DNA of 64,000 nt, taken from contig CAJMRY010000005.1 of assembly GCA_905215935.1 (NCBI GenBank), positions 60,118-124,117 of the forward strand, written 5' to 3'. Positions 58,001-64,000 of the stretch are shown here, piece by piece. Positions within the stretch are counted from its first letter, which is position 1, and every line of letters begins with the position of its first letter. The translations under genes and the position numbers were made by a program. This DNA is from an uncultured bacterium. Its GTDB lineage: Bacteria > Bacillota > Clostridia > TANB77 > CAG-508. The notes under the pieces are model-generated. The model ran no database searches and was not told the origin of the DNA. It was given only the letters and a program-made list of their open reading frames with translations.

Positions 58001-61000
58001 CATTTTACTTTTACATCTGCATATCCTTCAGTAGTAAATGTTTGATAACTATCTGCAGCAGGTAAATACTCTTTATTTGCTAAATATGAAGTTTTAATTT
58101 CTTTTCCATTTGTTCCATTTACAACAGACCAACCATAATTTATACCATCTACTTCTGATGAATAAAATTCTAGTCCTTCTGGTAAGTAGTCTGTTATTTC
58201 TGTTGCTTTTCCTTTCAATTCTCCTTCATTATAAACTCTTAATGTATATGTAATAATATCACCATTATTTACTTCTATTGCTTCTTTTGTATGATAATAC
58301 CCAGCAGTTCCTTCTGATACTAATTGACTCCATGAATTCCTTGAAATTTTAGGAGCTCTATTAGCAACTTTTTGGTCATTTACATTTGTTATAAATTTTC
58401 TTAATGCCAAATCAAATTCTTTAGTTTTCTTAACAGTTATTCTGTCAAAATCATCATCATCTTGTTGTCCATACCAAATAGGGTAATCATTTTCATCTAA
58501 ATCAATAGTTAATCCTTTAGCAGAATATTTTCTCCAGGCATCTACTGTTGCTGGAAGTTTAACCTTATCTGAACCTGTTGTACCAGAATCTATATCAGTT
58601 GCAACAAATCCTGTTCTTGTTTGATATTCACTTATTTCTGCAATATTAACTATACTCACATCTGTTGTTGCATCATCTTTAACTCTACATACTATATCTA
58701 CATATGCACTGTTAATATCTGCTTCTTGTTCTTTCATTTTATTACTATATCTGTCTATAAACCTATTTTTTAAGTAATCTGTTTTTATCGTAGTAATTCC
58801 ATTTTTATCTGTTGTTGCTGTCCATTTGTAAGCTTTGTTTACAAGCTCATCTGGTAAAAATTCAAGTTCACTTGGTAAATAATCTGTAATTTCACTTGCT
58901 GTAGCATCGATATTACCTTCATTAAAAATATATATACGATATGTAACTTTGTTACCTTGTTCAACTTCTATCAATTCTTTATCCATATGATAGTCTGCTG
59001 TTGTATCTTTTCCACTTTTCAAATCTTTTGGATTAACTGTTCCTAATCTATTATATTTAGTATTATCTACTTTGATTATTGCCTTCTTTAATGCTAAATC
59101 TAACGTGTTATCTACTTTTACCTTTTCAAAATCATCGTCATCTTGTTGTCCTGGATAGTTTGCTGGTTCATTCTTCTTTCCTTTGTCTTTTCCCCAGTAA
59201 TTTTCTAGACCTGTTTTATTAGAAGGTACTGTAACATTATCTTGTACAGAATCTATATCAACACCTGATTTATTAGCTTGTATATATTTACTTCCACTCA
59301 TATATCCATAATTTGTTATCTCTGCAATATTGGTTAATATCCCTGTTGCATCATTATTAACAGTTAATTCTACTTCAACTTCTTTACAATTTTTTGCTAA
59401 TGATGATGCATCTGTAAGTTTTGTTATCTTTTCATTAGATAAATAATCTGTGGTAATATATTTTACTTGTGCTAAATCACTATCAGACATTTTAGAATAT
59501 TTTATACTTCTAAACCTTTGATCATTTAATAATCGTTTTACTAATTCTGGTCTTTTGTTTTTATCTCCATTTAAAGTTTTTACATGATTTGATACTATAC
59601 TATCACTTGGAGTACTATTATGTATAACTTTATACATCAATATAACAAAATTTTTATCACTTAAACTATTTGTCTTTTGTTTTCCTTCTGTACTATTTAT
59701 AATATTTGCAATTTCTGTTTCAATTGTATTTTTTCCTGATGCATAATTAGCCCAATGTCCCATAACACCACTGTCTTTTTTTAGTTGTTCTACTGTTTGA
59801 CTTCTTTTTAGCACGTCTTTATATATATTAGCAAAAAATTCTAATGTAGTGTCTTGTGACCATTTTACTTCATTACCATTGCTCTTATATAATCTCCAAT
59901 TATATTTTGTATTTATATTACTTGAAACATCAAATTTCATTCCATCTGGTATATAATCTGTAATTTCTTTTGCATATCCGTCTAACTCTTTACTTTCATT
60001 TAGTATACGAATTTTATATTTTACCTTATCTCCTACTTCTACATTAACAGGAGTTTTTCTCATATTATATGTAGCATTAGTAGATGTATTATTTACTAAT
60101 TTTGATGCATCAACATTAAAACATCTTACATCACTACCAACATTATCACCATTTACTTGTGTTATTTGTTTCTTTAATGCTAAGTCTATACTACCAGAAA
60201 AATAGTCACTATTAAAAGAAACCGAACTCTTCTCTGGATCTCTTTCAAAGGTAGTAACTGGTTGATGTCCATTATTACCATCCCACCATTCAGTAACAAT
60301 TGTCTTATATGATTTAGTAGATACACTTCCTTTAATAGTATATTTTGTTCCTTTAGATAATTTTTTATTTAATTTAATATAAAAATCTCCATTATACTTA
60401 TTATATTCATCTATCTTTTTACCACTACTATCAACAATAGTATATCCACCATCAATTCCACTAAAGTTTTCTACTAAAATTCGATTTATTTTACCTTTAC
60501 TATTATTTAGTTTAAATGGTCCTATTTTTCCATCATCACTTAGTTTAAAACCACTGCCTTTACTTACAGTAACTATATCTGTACCTTTAGAACTATAAGT
60601 TTCATTATCATTCATTCCTTTAATTAATGCAGTATACATTGACTTCTGGCTTCCTGAAAGTTTCTTAGAATAATCTACTCCATTTATGAAATTCCATAAC
60701 ACACATTGTTGTACTTCAAATATTTGTTTTTCAGTTAAACTATCAATATTGCCACTAAGTTTATATTTACTAATTAACAAATTTATATTCTTTTTGTACA
60801 TTGTAATCTCATTAGACAAGTCATTTCCATACACTTTATCATTTATTGGTTGAAATACAACGACCATGTTATCAAAGAGCCACTTTAATCTATTATATTT
60901 TAAACTAGTGTTGTCTTTGAACCAGTCATATGCAGATCCCCTATTTGTTACACTAGAAGGAGCTCCATTTCCTAGATACATACAATATCCATCTTTATAT

Positions 61001-61230
61001 GAACCTCCAACTACAAAGTTACCTAGCCAACCATTTAAGTTATGATTATAACCACTAGTATTTAATGTAACACCAGCTAATGCTTCAGTACCATCACTTA
61101 ATGTTGCTATATCTGTTGCAATATCATTAGGTTCGTTATTTTTAGCACATATAAAGATATATGTACCAACAATAACTGCGATAATAGCTATTGCAATAAA
61201 TAAAATTGCTTTTCTTTTTGTCTTCTTCAT
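46069..61230 (-). CDS. Very large thioester-head adhesin, 5053 aa
   Basis: The start is ATG 61230 (GGGAGAG eight bases upstream, giving MKKTKRKAILF), not 61308. A membrane/signal segment (residues 8-28) is followed by a thioester head with Cys83 (GYCMYLG) and Gln175 (VQQCVLW). The first DUF11-like module is interrupted near residues 457-583 by a helical, DUF4214-like insertion (FFANIYKDVLKRSQ, NFVILMYKVIHN). DUF11-like and SpaA-like modules then alternate, followed by about fifteen SpaA-like modules in a row and four closing DUF11-like modules. The tail is MLTVTTGQ, a hydrophobic span and KRFAVDKNK. Repeats recur at the DNA level (56650-56760 resembles 57780-57880). No in-frame CGG was found in 5053 codons. 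Fully extended modules would reach far from the cell wall. Confidence 0.87.
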   Translation of the reverse strand: MKKTKRKAILFIAIAIIAVIVGTYIFICAKNNEPNDIATDIATLSDGTEALAGVTLNTSGYNHNLNGWLGNFVVGGSYKDGYCMYLGNGAPSSVTNRGSAYDWFKDNTSLKYNRLKWLFDNMVVVFQPINDKVYGNDLSNEITMYKKNINLLISKYKLSGNIDSLTEKQIFEVQQCVLWNFINGVDYSKKLSGSQKSMYTALIKGMNDNETYSSKGTDIVTVSKGSGFKLSDDGKIGPFKLNNSKGKINRILVENFSGIDGGYTIVDSSGKKIDEYNKYNGDFYIKLNKKLSKGTKYTIKGSVSTKSYKTIVTEWWDGNNGHQPVTTFERDPEKSSVSFNSDYFSGSIDLALKKQITQVNGDNVGSDVRCFNVDASKLVNNTSTNATYNMRKTPVNVEVGDKVKYKIRILNESKELDGYAKEITDYIPDGMKFDVSSNINTKYNWRLYKSNGNEVKWSQDTTLEFFANIYKDVLKRSQTVEQLKKDSGVMGHWANYASGKNTIETEIANIINSTEGKQKTNSLSDKNFVILMYKVIHNSTPSDSIVSNHVKTLNGDKNKRPELVKRLLNDQRFRSIKYSKMSDSDLAQVKYITTDYLSNEKITKLTDASSLAKNCKEVEVELTVNNDATGILTNIAEITNYGYMSGSKYIQANKSGVDIDSVQDNVTVPSNKTGLENYWGKDKGKKNEPANYPGQQDDDDFEKVKVDNTLDLALKKAIIKVDNTKYNRLGTVNPKDLKSGKDTTADYHMDKELIEVEQGNKVTYRIYIFNEGNIDATASEITDYLPSELEFLPDELVNKAYKWTATTDKNGITTIKTDYLKNRFIDRYSNKMKEQEADINSAYVDIVCRVKDDATTDVSIVNIAEISEYQTRTGFVATDIDSGTTGSDKVKLPATVDAWRKYSAKGLTIDLDENDYPIWYGQQDDDDFDRITVKKTKEFDLALRKFITNVNDQKVANRAPKISRNSWSQLVSEGTAGYYHTKEAIEVNNGDIITYTLRVYNEGELKGKATEITDYLPEGLEFYSSEVDGINYGWSVVNGTNGKEIKTSYLANKEYLPAADSYQTFTTEGYADVKVKCRVNLSNTNETVYLTNRAEITAHVDEFGNTTRVELDRDSTPKNVKSDHSSDMLNYDSSITYDSNTYYPGYEDDDDKETVYVKKRTNFNVNLLKVSKKQLDNNTPTPLNGAKFTLAEVNPDNMDEVLNNLAPITTGNSQMQIISRDNCKIGSTYLYKLEETDAPNGFNILIDIPIYIQITINEDGSFDTARTRILYNAENGNDVSEFYRFAIDGNNINIRIANEEKEFDLALRKYITGIERQGISNEINSRIPNLNVFSLMAWKQKGTAGYYHTKEAMSVKKDDIITYTITVYNEGFVKGYATEITDYLPSGLEYINNDFNRNNGWSVTKNGDGTSTVKTNKLSNTLLNENQLDKYLTNQSTTTWKASVQIQCKVVNDPKYEVQYLTNRAEITQEKAVSIDEQGRETVLDVVDRDSKPNNVKSDHSSDMLNYDSSITYDSNTYYPGYEDDDDKETVKIEPITDFEFKLKKIDNVSKQEIEGATFEISGVNTNKGGISPITSIVDSNGNEVRKNQDGSITIPIGGVTVKVKGVDVNTMYNYSIQEVKAPDKYNIIVKNMIVNISVDEDGNTKPNISTMVVNEITNQDGHEVEVPKVHTQVGEGSDENASVRKENNEIIVRVSNKNTDTFDLALRKFITKVNDKEPAVSRVPKLDLLSLIGLNRTGTAYYNHTKDALTVKTGDIVTYTIGVYNESDIKGKVAEITDYLPRGLEFYSSEVDGVNYNWKVTKNSDGTTTLKTNYLKDTLLSENALAQTIVGLKTDRWTAEVKLKCKVTDEAGYAIKYLTNRAEITAHEDERGNKYGEYYGQTQIHNTDRDSLPDTIKHVLNLDNHYIENVLDKERLDYYPGQQDDDDFETLQIEPITDYELSLEKLNLLNDLKLTDKVTFNIEEINPNINIWNGIKNEDIISSKKLDITGQGKIDSKTKVKLGTTYRYRITEEVVPDNFDKTVKEVIIKVNVDEDGIAHGVIEKWNDSTWNSVVGRKYTYITNGDNNKITLTIKNEPKAYYDLKLKKVNEEGKEIGGITKFNVMNPRKIGHSVTTGLGYTGVVDTNIPITSGEGSDTYVISEIEAPDGYIKITDFYLIVSLYKGISQDGSTYVIEKCEKEIKQKNGSKNTEEQRKILEKATVDTDGRTVTVTFPNKKIEGKYYIALAKADENGNTIEDKEATFVINDREQTTSRGTLSIDDDNVPGIKITDKNQNDKYVITETIAPEGYAKFDGRVNLDVKVKEENGEYRLDTNNTKLTVYENGSSYSVGLGDTSKQVSFTIDENMQVIRIRVKNTKITGKYKLQIKKVDSNNTAKPIPGVVFNGLNPKQISIGNKTTGADGIAVLCDNVEITKPDSSGQIYRIREISVPDGYSKIEAHEFRVNVITGLADDGKSYIVKNATVSIAQTNGSSNSAKERAMLEEGVSIDVNKETQTITITVPNEETTDYNLEINKVDANISSEYLSKARFTINGPDGNIQTDKELQRETDDEATGRFAKEVTGVKVNQTYTYTIEETYAQELYENVFKDLLIKLEITINKNGKIDKENTIVKVEPKNHSDISSGDIGKANEMLRDSLVINEDTNTVTLNIKNPQETRDFEFELFKHDLGDKDEEISGAGFKIQKKQRDDDEWTLLHECLETRISSRELIDKQEKVALGKVFYYEIEETKLPNNNYVKKIQKAIVRIAVGEDGEVTGEIITLQLPGNSELIRYDKNIHGEFVELIKQNGNKFELKIANTVYYHMTLRKRADNKDATNIIGCSILNGGTFKVERVYRDSVGRVTTKEIYNGPATWDFAEWDAIPNSINEYYIQELDAPEGFNNDFKNIRVHLTIRTDNNGNVAPVGRDGTNVDFESASGGVLQDKIKTMLYEKCVVQVEGNTVTINMKDSEIIKEPEKYGFQIVKVDKNNMQHRLKDVQFSVRMIAGRAAGWIPYDADPDTPGIQDPVTNENGVININDIELVEGIRTNIFQINEVSGQEGYNILRGVTVQVTIDLENVTEASQITEDRIKVELMGEYASSYPEDYIKNYITADGTIRIIIPNEPTSYEFVLNKKDEKGQLITADRKQNGKLDGTILSVIEQGTNANIVPNTVLKDGTTSRIINCKQNTTYSYIVTETQNKTGYRNIFGGYFLILHVVTDENGVVKDTNPDDPDNPEYTRYGLFKVNPHGTGNEEEIKKAVNLTVKWSDEQDENGNRKRQVILDIENPFEYQVVVNKVDTYGKPLDKAVITATMNGKTYTMNKSSDLQISENKIKDGETQSWIIREQSVQAPYYNVLGTSKYIKVDVAKNNEKLVIKDYAIYDDSTGMVPKDNEIYKYVTIEGPVVKGSSYSINVKLENPMNYKFKLTKVRTDGNNLTGATVTLNNNTVIHDGNSSYEVSKVVSLGNVSSFVITETATAPNHVNVLENKFALIIVRMSEKGEVNIINKSIYDTSNKNNVVLLPSTDETYRYIKTEITRGSDGIQIVDVKLQNPVEYKFELTKVKSDEQKTKLPGAVLTVNNREVISGGQSNYSITEKIHIGEVKSYVIQESSSVSNHVNILDKKFVVVAVRLDENEELKIVSKIAYDISGRVPVQASSDIWNYVDVYFEDVDGIKVLKVDVVNPVEYKFKLLKTKSDKYSTPLEGATLTVNEETVINNGASSYETTKSINVGEKQTFVVKENDTKPGYINVLKDKYLSFDVVLTEDEKIEIQNKMIFDTSGKVPVIVSKEDLVYNYVDVYITQDSRGVQTINIKVINPLETKFRLVKVTSNGETELNGAKITLNGEEVIKDGSSLYELNKTMNITETVAYSISELGTPKGHVNILENIQLIIVTRMFEDETLRVVSKVLVDKTNGKVLDSSRPEYGYITTNISTEDNIQTLQVNIKNPEEYNLKLYKVDKDTNERMNDIFFDIKVLDEQGNEVALKDSKTLEAKDLTSLKTMNIDGEDGVIKINNILIERPGTFNFVLKEYSPELYLENGEIKVQVTIVEEDGSYKVSSMKVIEGEDSIQASDTKVIVEEPETVQIAVDNERIKGKYDLIINKLDNYTKKLLDGSKFKVTIERDGKESEVYKSNDDVNSKDIVIPTEVEVKDGSLTISNIRIEKPENYIIKLKETKAPDTYLPLEEEIKLQITTDISGQGKQAKYVLKDVKMLEGNNNGLVSKSNTENKIQIDIQNEQFDLALRKNITQVIANEGKQDERITKYDHRLPDPKTDGLKDKTQTTAIYNHTKEPVRVYVGNTVIYTLRVYNEGQVDGYAEEVTDHLPEYLEFVNDEFNGKYGWLLDEKDTSLRTVKTNYLSKARNEKGNLIKAFDKETGKLDYKEIQIKCRVKTNVPVKAKLTNIAEITKYIGKDGREVTDRDSFNKVKLPTDDKLPSYKDDEINKSYVPGQEDDDDFEKVLVEKFDLALRKYITKVDDKDITDRVPVFKIDENGNYVYNHTKEPVLVGDSDVVTYNIRVYNEGTVAGYAEEVEDDIPEGLVFLPDNETNKTYKWVMLDENKQETSNPDDAKYIRTKYLSSENKDNLLKAFDKEQMNEPDSRYVQVAFKVVVPDATDEIIINKAQITDDKDEDGKDVDDDDSTPDEWNEGEDDQDIEKIKLTYFDLALRKFITKVNDTDITNRVPVFKVDENGKYVYEHTKEPVVVNNTNVVTYTLRVYNEGTRAGYAKEIKDDIPQGLKFLPNNETNKEYRWIMLDEKGNETENVNEAKYITSDYLSKENEKVDGENILKPFDKDAYKEGSIKEPDYKEVKVAFEVTEPNTSDRIIINSAQISDDSDEDGNEVTDKDSTPNEWNEGEDDQDIEKIKVQYFDLALRKWVTKAIVIEDGKETVRQTGHKAEDDPEEVVKVDLKKSKLDKVVVKFEYQIRVTNEGEIPGSVEEISDYIPEGLKFVAADNPEWEEVDGKVVTDQLAGQIMQPGESKEVTILLTWINREDNMGLKVNVAEISKDYNEYGTPDIDSTPNNKVPGEDDIDDAPVMLTVTTGQEILYIGITIMVLAIIAGGTYGIKRFAVDKNK

Positions 61231-61263
61231 AACACTACTCTCCCTTTTTATTATATTAATTTT

Positions 61264-61342
61264 ATTTAAATATTTTTTCTTCATTTGGTCAATATGCCAT
61301 AAACACACATTTCTATTTAAGGGATTAATTTAATATACGGAA
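61264..61342 (-). promoter_or_regulatory. Promoter and TCCGTA box of the 5053-aa gene
   Basis: On the minus strand TTGACC (61287-61292), a 17-base spacer and TTAAAT (61264-61269, weak). The box TTCCGTATATTAAAT is at 61328-61342, with TCCGTA ending 43 bases before the -35. Bases 61343-61647 contain TGTAAT/ATTACA words and nothing else I recognise. Confidence 0.5.
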
Positions 61343-61647
61343 GATTGTTTTCTAGTTTTTCAAATTTTATATTAATTTTAAATTACAATTTAGTAATACT
61401 TCTGTAACATCTATATTTTCTAACATTTTATCTAACTTTTCATGTAATAACTTTGTAAAATTGCAACAAAAAAAGTGCAATAATTAATTCATCAAAATAT
61501 AATTATTACACTTTCACAATAAGCATATTACTTAGTTATATCGCCTAAACTACGTCTTTTTATATTATCATCTCTTACTGTTTATAAACAACTTTATTAT
61601 ATAATACAAAAAGAATATAATTATTCCTTTAGTATAAAAATTTAATA

Positions 61648-61683
61648 AAATGAAAGCAGACACAAAAATCTACTTTCATTTTA
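61648..61683 (-). terminator. Terminator of the partial adhesin gene
   Basis: AAAATGAAAG (61648-61657) pairs with CTTTCATTTT (61674-61683), followed by U-rich sequence on the minus strand. Confidence 0.7.
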
Positions 61684-61698
61684 TCTCTTATTTATTAA

Positions 61699-64000
61699 TT
61701 ATAATACAAATTTCTTAATTCCTACTAATCCTACAGCAAGTATTCCTAGAATTGATATTGTAAGAATTGCATATACTGGGGCTTCTCCTGTTGTAACTGT
61801 TAGCATTACAGGTGCATCATCTATATCATCTTCTCCTGGTACTTTGTTATTTGGTGTAGAATCTATATCTGGTGCTCCATATTCATTATAATCTTTACTT
61901 ATTTCTGCTACATTTACTTTTAAGCCCATGTTGTCTTCTCTATTTATCCATGTTAATAAAATACTAACTTCTTTAGTTTCTCCTGGTTGTAATAATGTAT
62001 CTTTTAACTGATCTGTTACTACTTTTCCTTCTACTTCTTCCCATAATGGATTATCTTCTTTTACAAATTTTAATCCTTCTGGTATATAGTCTGATATTTC
62101 TTTTGCATATCCTGCAATTTTCCCTTGATTTTCAATTCTTATTTTGTATTCAAATTTTACTGTTACTTTATTAATATCTGATTTCTTTAAATCTACTTTT
62201 ACTACTGCTTCTGGATCATCTTCTGCTTTATGTCCTGTTTCGTGGATAGTTTCTACTCCATTTTCTGTAACTATTGCTTTTGTTACCCATTTTCTTAAAG
62301 CTAAATCAAAATATTGTATTTTTATTTTTTCTATATCTTGATCATCTTCTCCATCTATCCATTCATTTGGTGTGGAATCTTTATCTGTGACTTCATTTCC
62401 ATCTTCATCGCTATCATCAGAAATTTGTGCTTTATTAATTATTATTTCTTCTGATTTATCTGGCATATTTACTTTAAATGATACTTTTACTTCTTTGTAA
62501 TCTGGTTCTTTTATACTTCCTGCTTCATATGCTTTTTCATCAAATGGTTTTAATAAATTTGATCCTTCTGTTTTTTCTTGTTCTTTTGATAAATAATCTG
62601 TTGTTATATATTTTGCTTCTGCTACATTATCTGTTTCTTTTCCATATTTATCAAGCATTAACCATCTATATTCTTTATTTAACTCATCATCTGGTAAGAA
62701 CTCTAAACCATTTGGTATATCATCCTTAATTTCTTTTGCATATCCTGCTACTTCACCTTCATTATATACTCTTAAAGTATAAGTAACTATATTGCTATTT
62801 GCCACTAATACTGGTTCTTTATCATGATTATAAATATAATTTCCTTTTTCGTCTATTTCAAATACTGGCATTCTACTTGTTACTTCTTTATCATTTACAC
62901 CTGTAATAAATTTTCTTAATGCCAAATCAAAATCTTTTTCTTCTGGTTTATTAGGAATTGTAATTGTAATTGTATTACCATTTATAGTTTTACTTAAACC
63001 TTTTTCTAACATTTCTTTTTCCTTAGCTGTCTCTGGTGAACCATTTTTTTGTGAAATACTTACATCAACATCTTTTATTTCATAACTTTTCTTATCCTGA
63101 GTTAACCCTGTTGTTACTCTTACAATAATTTGATGGTCTTTAATTAATACATACCCTTCTGGTACAGATTTTTCTGTAATCACATAATTGTCTATTGATG
63201 TTTTTCCTTCTTCTGTCTTTATTATATCAACATTTTGTGCAACTTTACCAATTCCATTTGTTCCTGTTGTAACTTCTGATCCTATTTTCTTTCTATCTAA
63301 TACTGTAAATACTGCTCCTTGTAATGTTTTACTTGGATTTTCTGCATCTACCTTTTTAATTTGTATATTATATTTTCCAGGTATAACTTCTTTTTCGTTT
63401 GGTATTGTAATTGTTACTTGTGCTGGAGTTACATCATTCTTTAAAGCTACTTTTATTTTTTCATATAAATCTGTTTGCTTATCTGTTACAAGACTTCCAT
63501 CTTGATTATTAATTGTAAATCCATATTTTGAATAATATTCATCTTCAGTGCTCATAGCAATAATTTCAGGACTTTTATAAACACCTAATACCAATTTCTT
63601 TTCATTATTCATATATGTTTGTATTGTAATGTATTTACCTTCCATTACATTCACATATTCTGGTGCACTTTCAACTTCTACTACTTTATATGTGTATGTA
63701 TTATTAAATTTAACATTACTTTCTAATACTTCATAAGTTCCCTTTACTTCTTTGTTATCTAATAATACTTCATTTTTATTATCTTTAAATCTTTCAACTG
63801 TAAAATCTGCTCCAATTAAAGGATTTCCTTGTTCATCTACTTTATTTAAAACAAATTTAAATTCGTTTGAATCTGGTTTAACAATGATATTTTCAAAATC
63901 ATCATCATCTTGTTCGCCTTTATAATGCTTATTATCTTCTTTGTATTGTGGTTTTACATTGTTTTCGTAATATTCATCAATATTTTTAATATTATCTTTC
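61699..64000 (-). CDS. C-terminal part of another giant adhesin, cut by the window edge
   Basis: The frame is open to base 64000, so 766 residues are visible and the N-terminus lies outside. Visible parts in order: the end of a DUF11-like module (GEQDDDDFENIIV), two SpaA-like modules (FVLNKVDEQGNPLIGADFTV, IQIKKVDAENPSKTLQGAVF), two DUF11-like modules (LALRKFITGVND, LALRKWVTKAIV), and the tail MLTVTTGE, hydrophobic span, GIKKFVL. It is closely related to the ends of the 2975-, 2954-, 1888- and 5053-residue proteins, so a thioester head upstream is likely but not seen. The GTG near 63654 is only an internal in-frame codon, not the start. Confidence 0.88.
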   Translation of the reverse strand, partial: KDNIKNIDEYYENNVKPQYKEDNKHYKGEQDDDDFENIIVKPDSNEFKFVLNKVDEQGNPLIGADFTVERFKDNKNEVLLDNKEVKGTYEVLESNVKFNNTYTYKVVEVESAPEYVNVMEGKYITIQTYMNNEKKLVLGVYKSPEIIAMSTEDEYYSKYGFTINNQDGSLVTDKQTDLYEKIKVALKNDVTPAQVTITIPNEKEVIPGKYNIQIKKVDAENPSKTLQGAVFTVLDRKKIGSEVTTGTNGIGKVAQNVDIIKTEEGKTSIDNYVITEKSVPEGYVLIKDHQIIVRVTTGLTQDKKSYEIKDVDVSISQKNGSPETAKEKEMLEKGLSKTINGNTITITIPNKPEEKDFDLALRKFITGVNDKEVTSRMPVFEIDEKGNYIYNHDKEPVLVANSNIVTYTLRVYNEGEVAGYAKEIKDDIPNGLEFLPDDELNKEYRWLMLDKYGKETDNVAEAKYITTDYLSKEQEKTEGSNLLKPFDEKAYEAGSIKEPDYKEVKVSFKVNMPDKSEEIIINKAQISDDSDEDGNEVTDKDSTPNEWIDGEDDQDIEKIKIQYFDLALRKWVTKAIVTENGVETIHETGHKAEDDPEAVVKVDLKKSDINKVTVKFEYKIRIENQGKIAGYAKEISDYIPEGLKFVKEDNPLWEEVEGKVVTDQLKDTLLQPGETKEVSILLTWINREDNMGLKVNVAEISKDYNEYGAPDIDSTPNNKVPGEDDIDDAPVMLTVTTGEAPVYAILTISILGILAVGLVGIKKFVL

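Noticed and set aside
61231..61308. Upstream start of the 5053-aa gene giving MCLWHIDQMKKK
   Set aside because: It overlaps the predicted promoter, and ATG 61230 has a strong GGGAGAG site and begins a proper signal sequence.

Overview
The window is about 70% A+T, with AGGAGG-type ribosome binding sites, sortase-type surface proteins and a CwlD-like amidase. This suggests an uncultured low-GC Firmicute, probably a gut Clostridia member; I cannot name the genus. Almost every gene lies on the minus strand. There are no tRNA or rRNA genes, insertion sequences or CRISPR arrays that I can see.

Layout: (i) 53-4534, an LPQTG-anchored adhesin. (ii) 4941-5652 (+), a CwlD-like amidase, convergent with a three-gene operon (8523 down to 5815) made of an Ig-like membrane protein, a CmpB-type membrane protein and a receiver-GGDEF protein. 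(iii) 8931-64000, an array of giant stalk-like surface proteins of 3486, 2975, 2954, 1888 and 5053 residues plus one cut by the window edge. A cohesin-like LPQTG protein and a decayed dockerin gene sit inside this array. Four giants begin with a predicted thioester head (Cys plus a Gln-x-x-x-Trp motif). They continue with many SpaA/Cna-B-like modules, then DUF11-like modules, and end in a shared membrane tail that lacks LPXTG. The array has been reshaped by duplication and gene conversion, and its genes share terminators and an upstream TCCGTA box.

The main discovery is a decoding anomaly. Five otherwise normal genes are each broken by one apparent extra C: the amidase, the receiver-GGDEF protein, the cohesin protein and two thioester adhesins. 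In all five the C makes an in-frame CGG codon followed by A, and reading resumes one base later at GGA (Gly), restoring the conserved protein. Over roughly 20,000 codons I found no other in-frame CGG. The simplest reading is that CGG is not a normal arginine codon here, and that CGGA causes an efficient +1 shift or is read as a four-base glycine codon. The preceding codons differ (TCT, ACT, GTT, AAG, ACA) and I see no shared stimulator, so the signal seems to be the tetranucleotide itself. I know of no described bacterium with this behaviour, but I could not search the literature.

Together the genes describe a cell-surface adhesion locus: covalent heads on very long stalks, a possible cohesin scaffold, a cell-wall amidase, and a cyclic-di-GMP-type protein that might control them.
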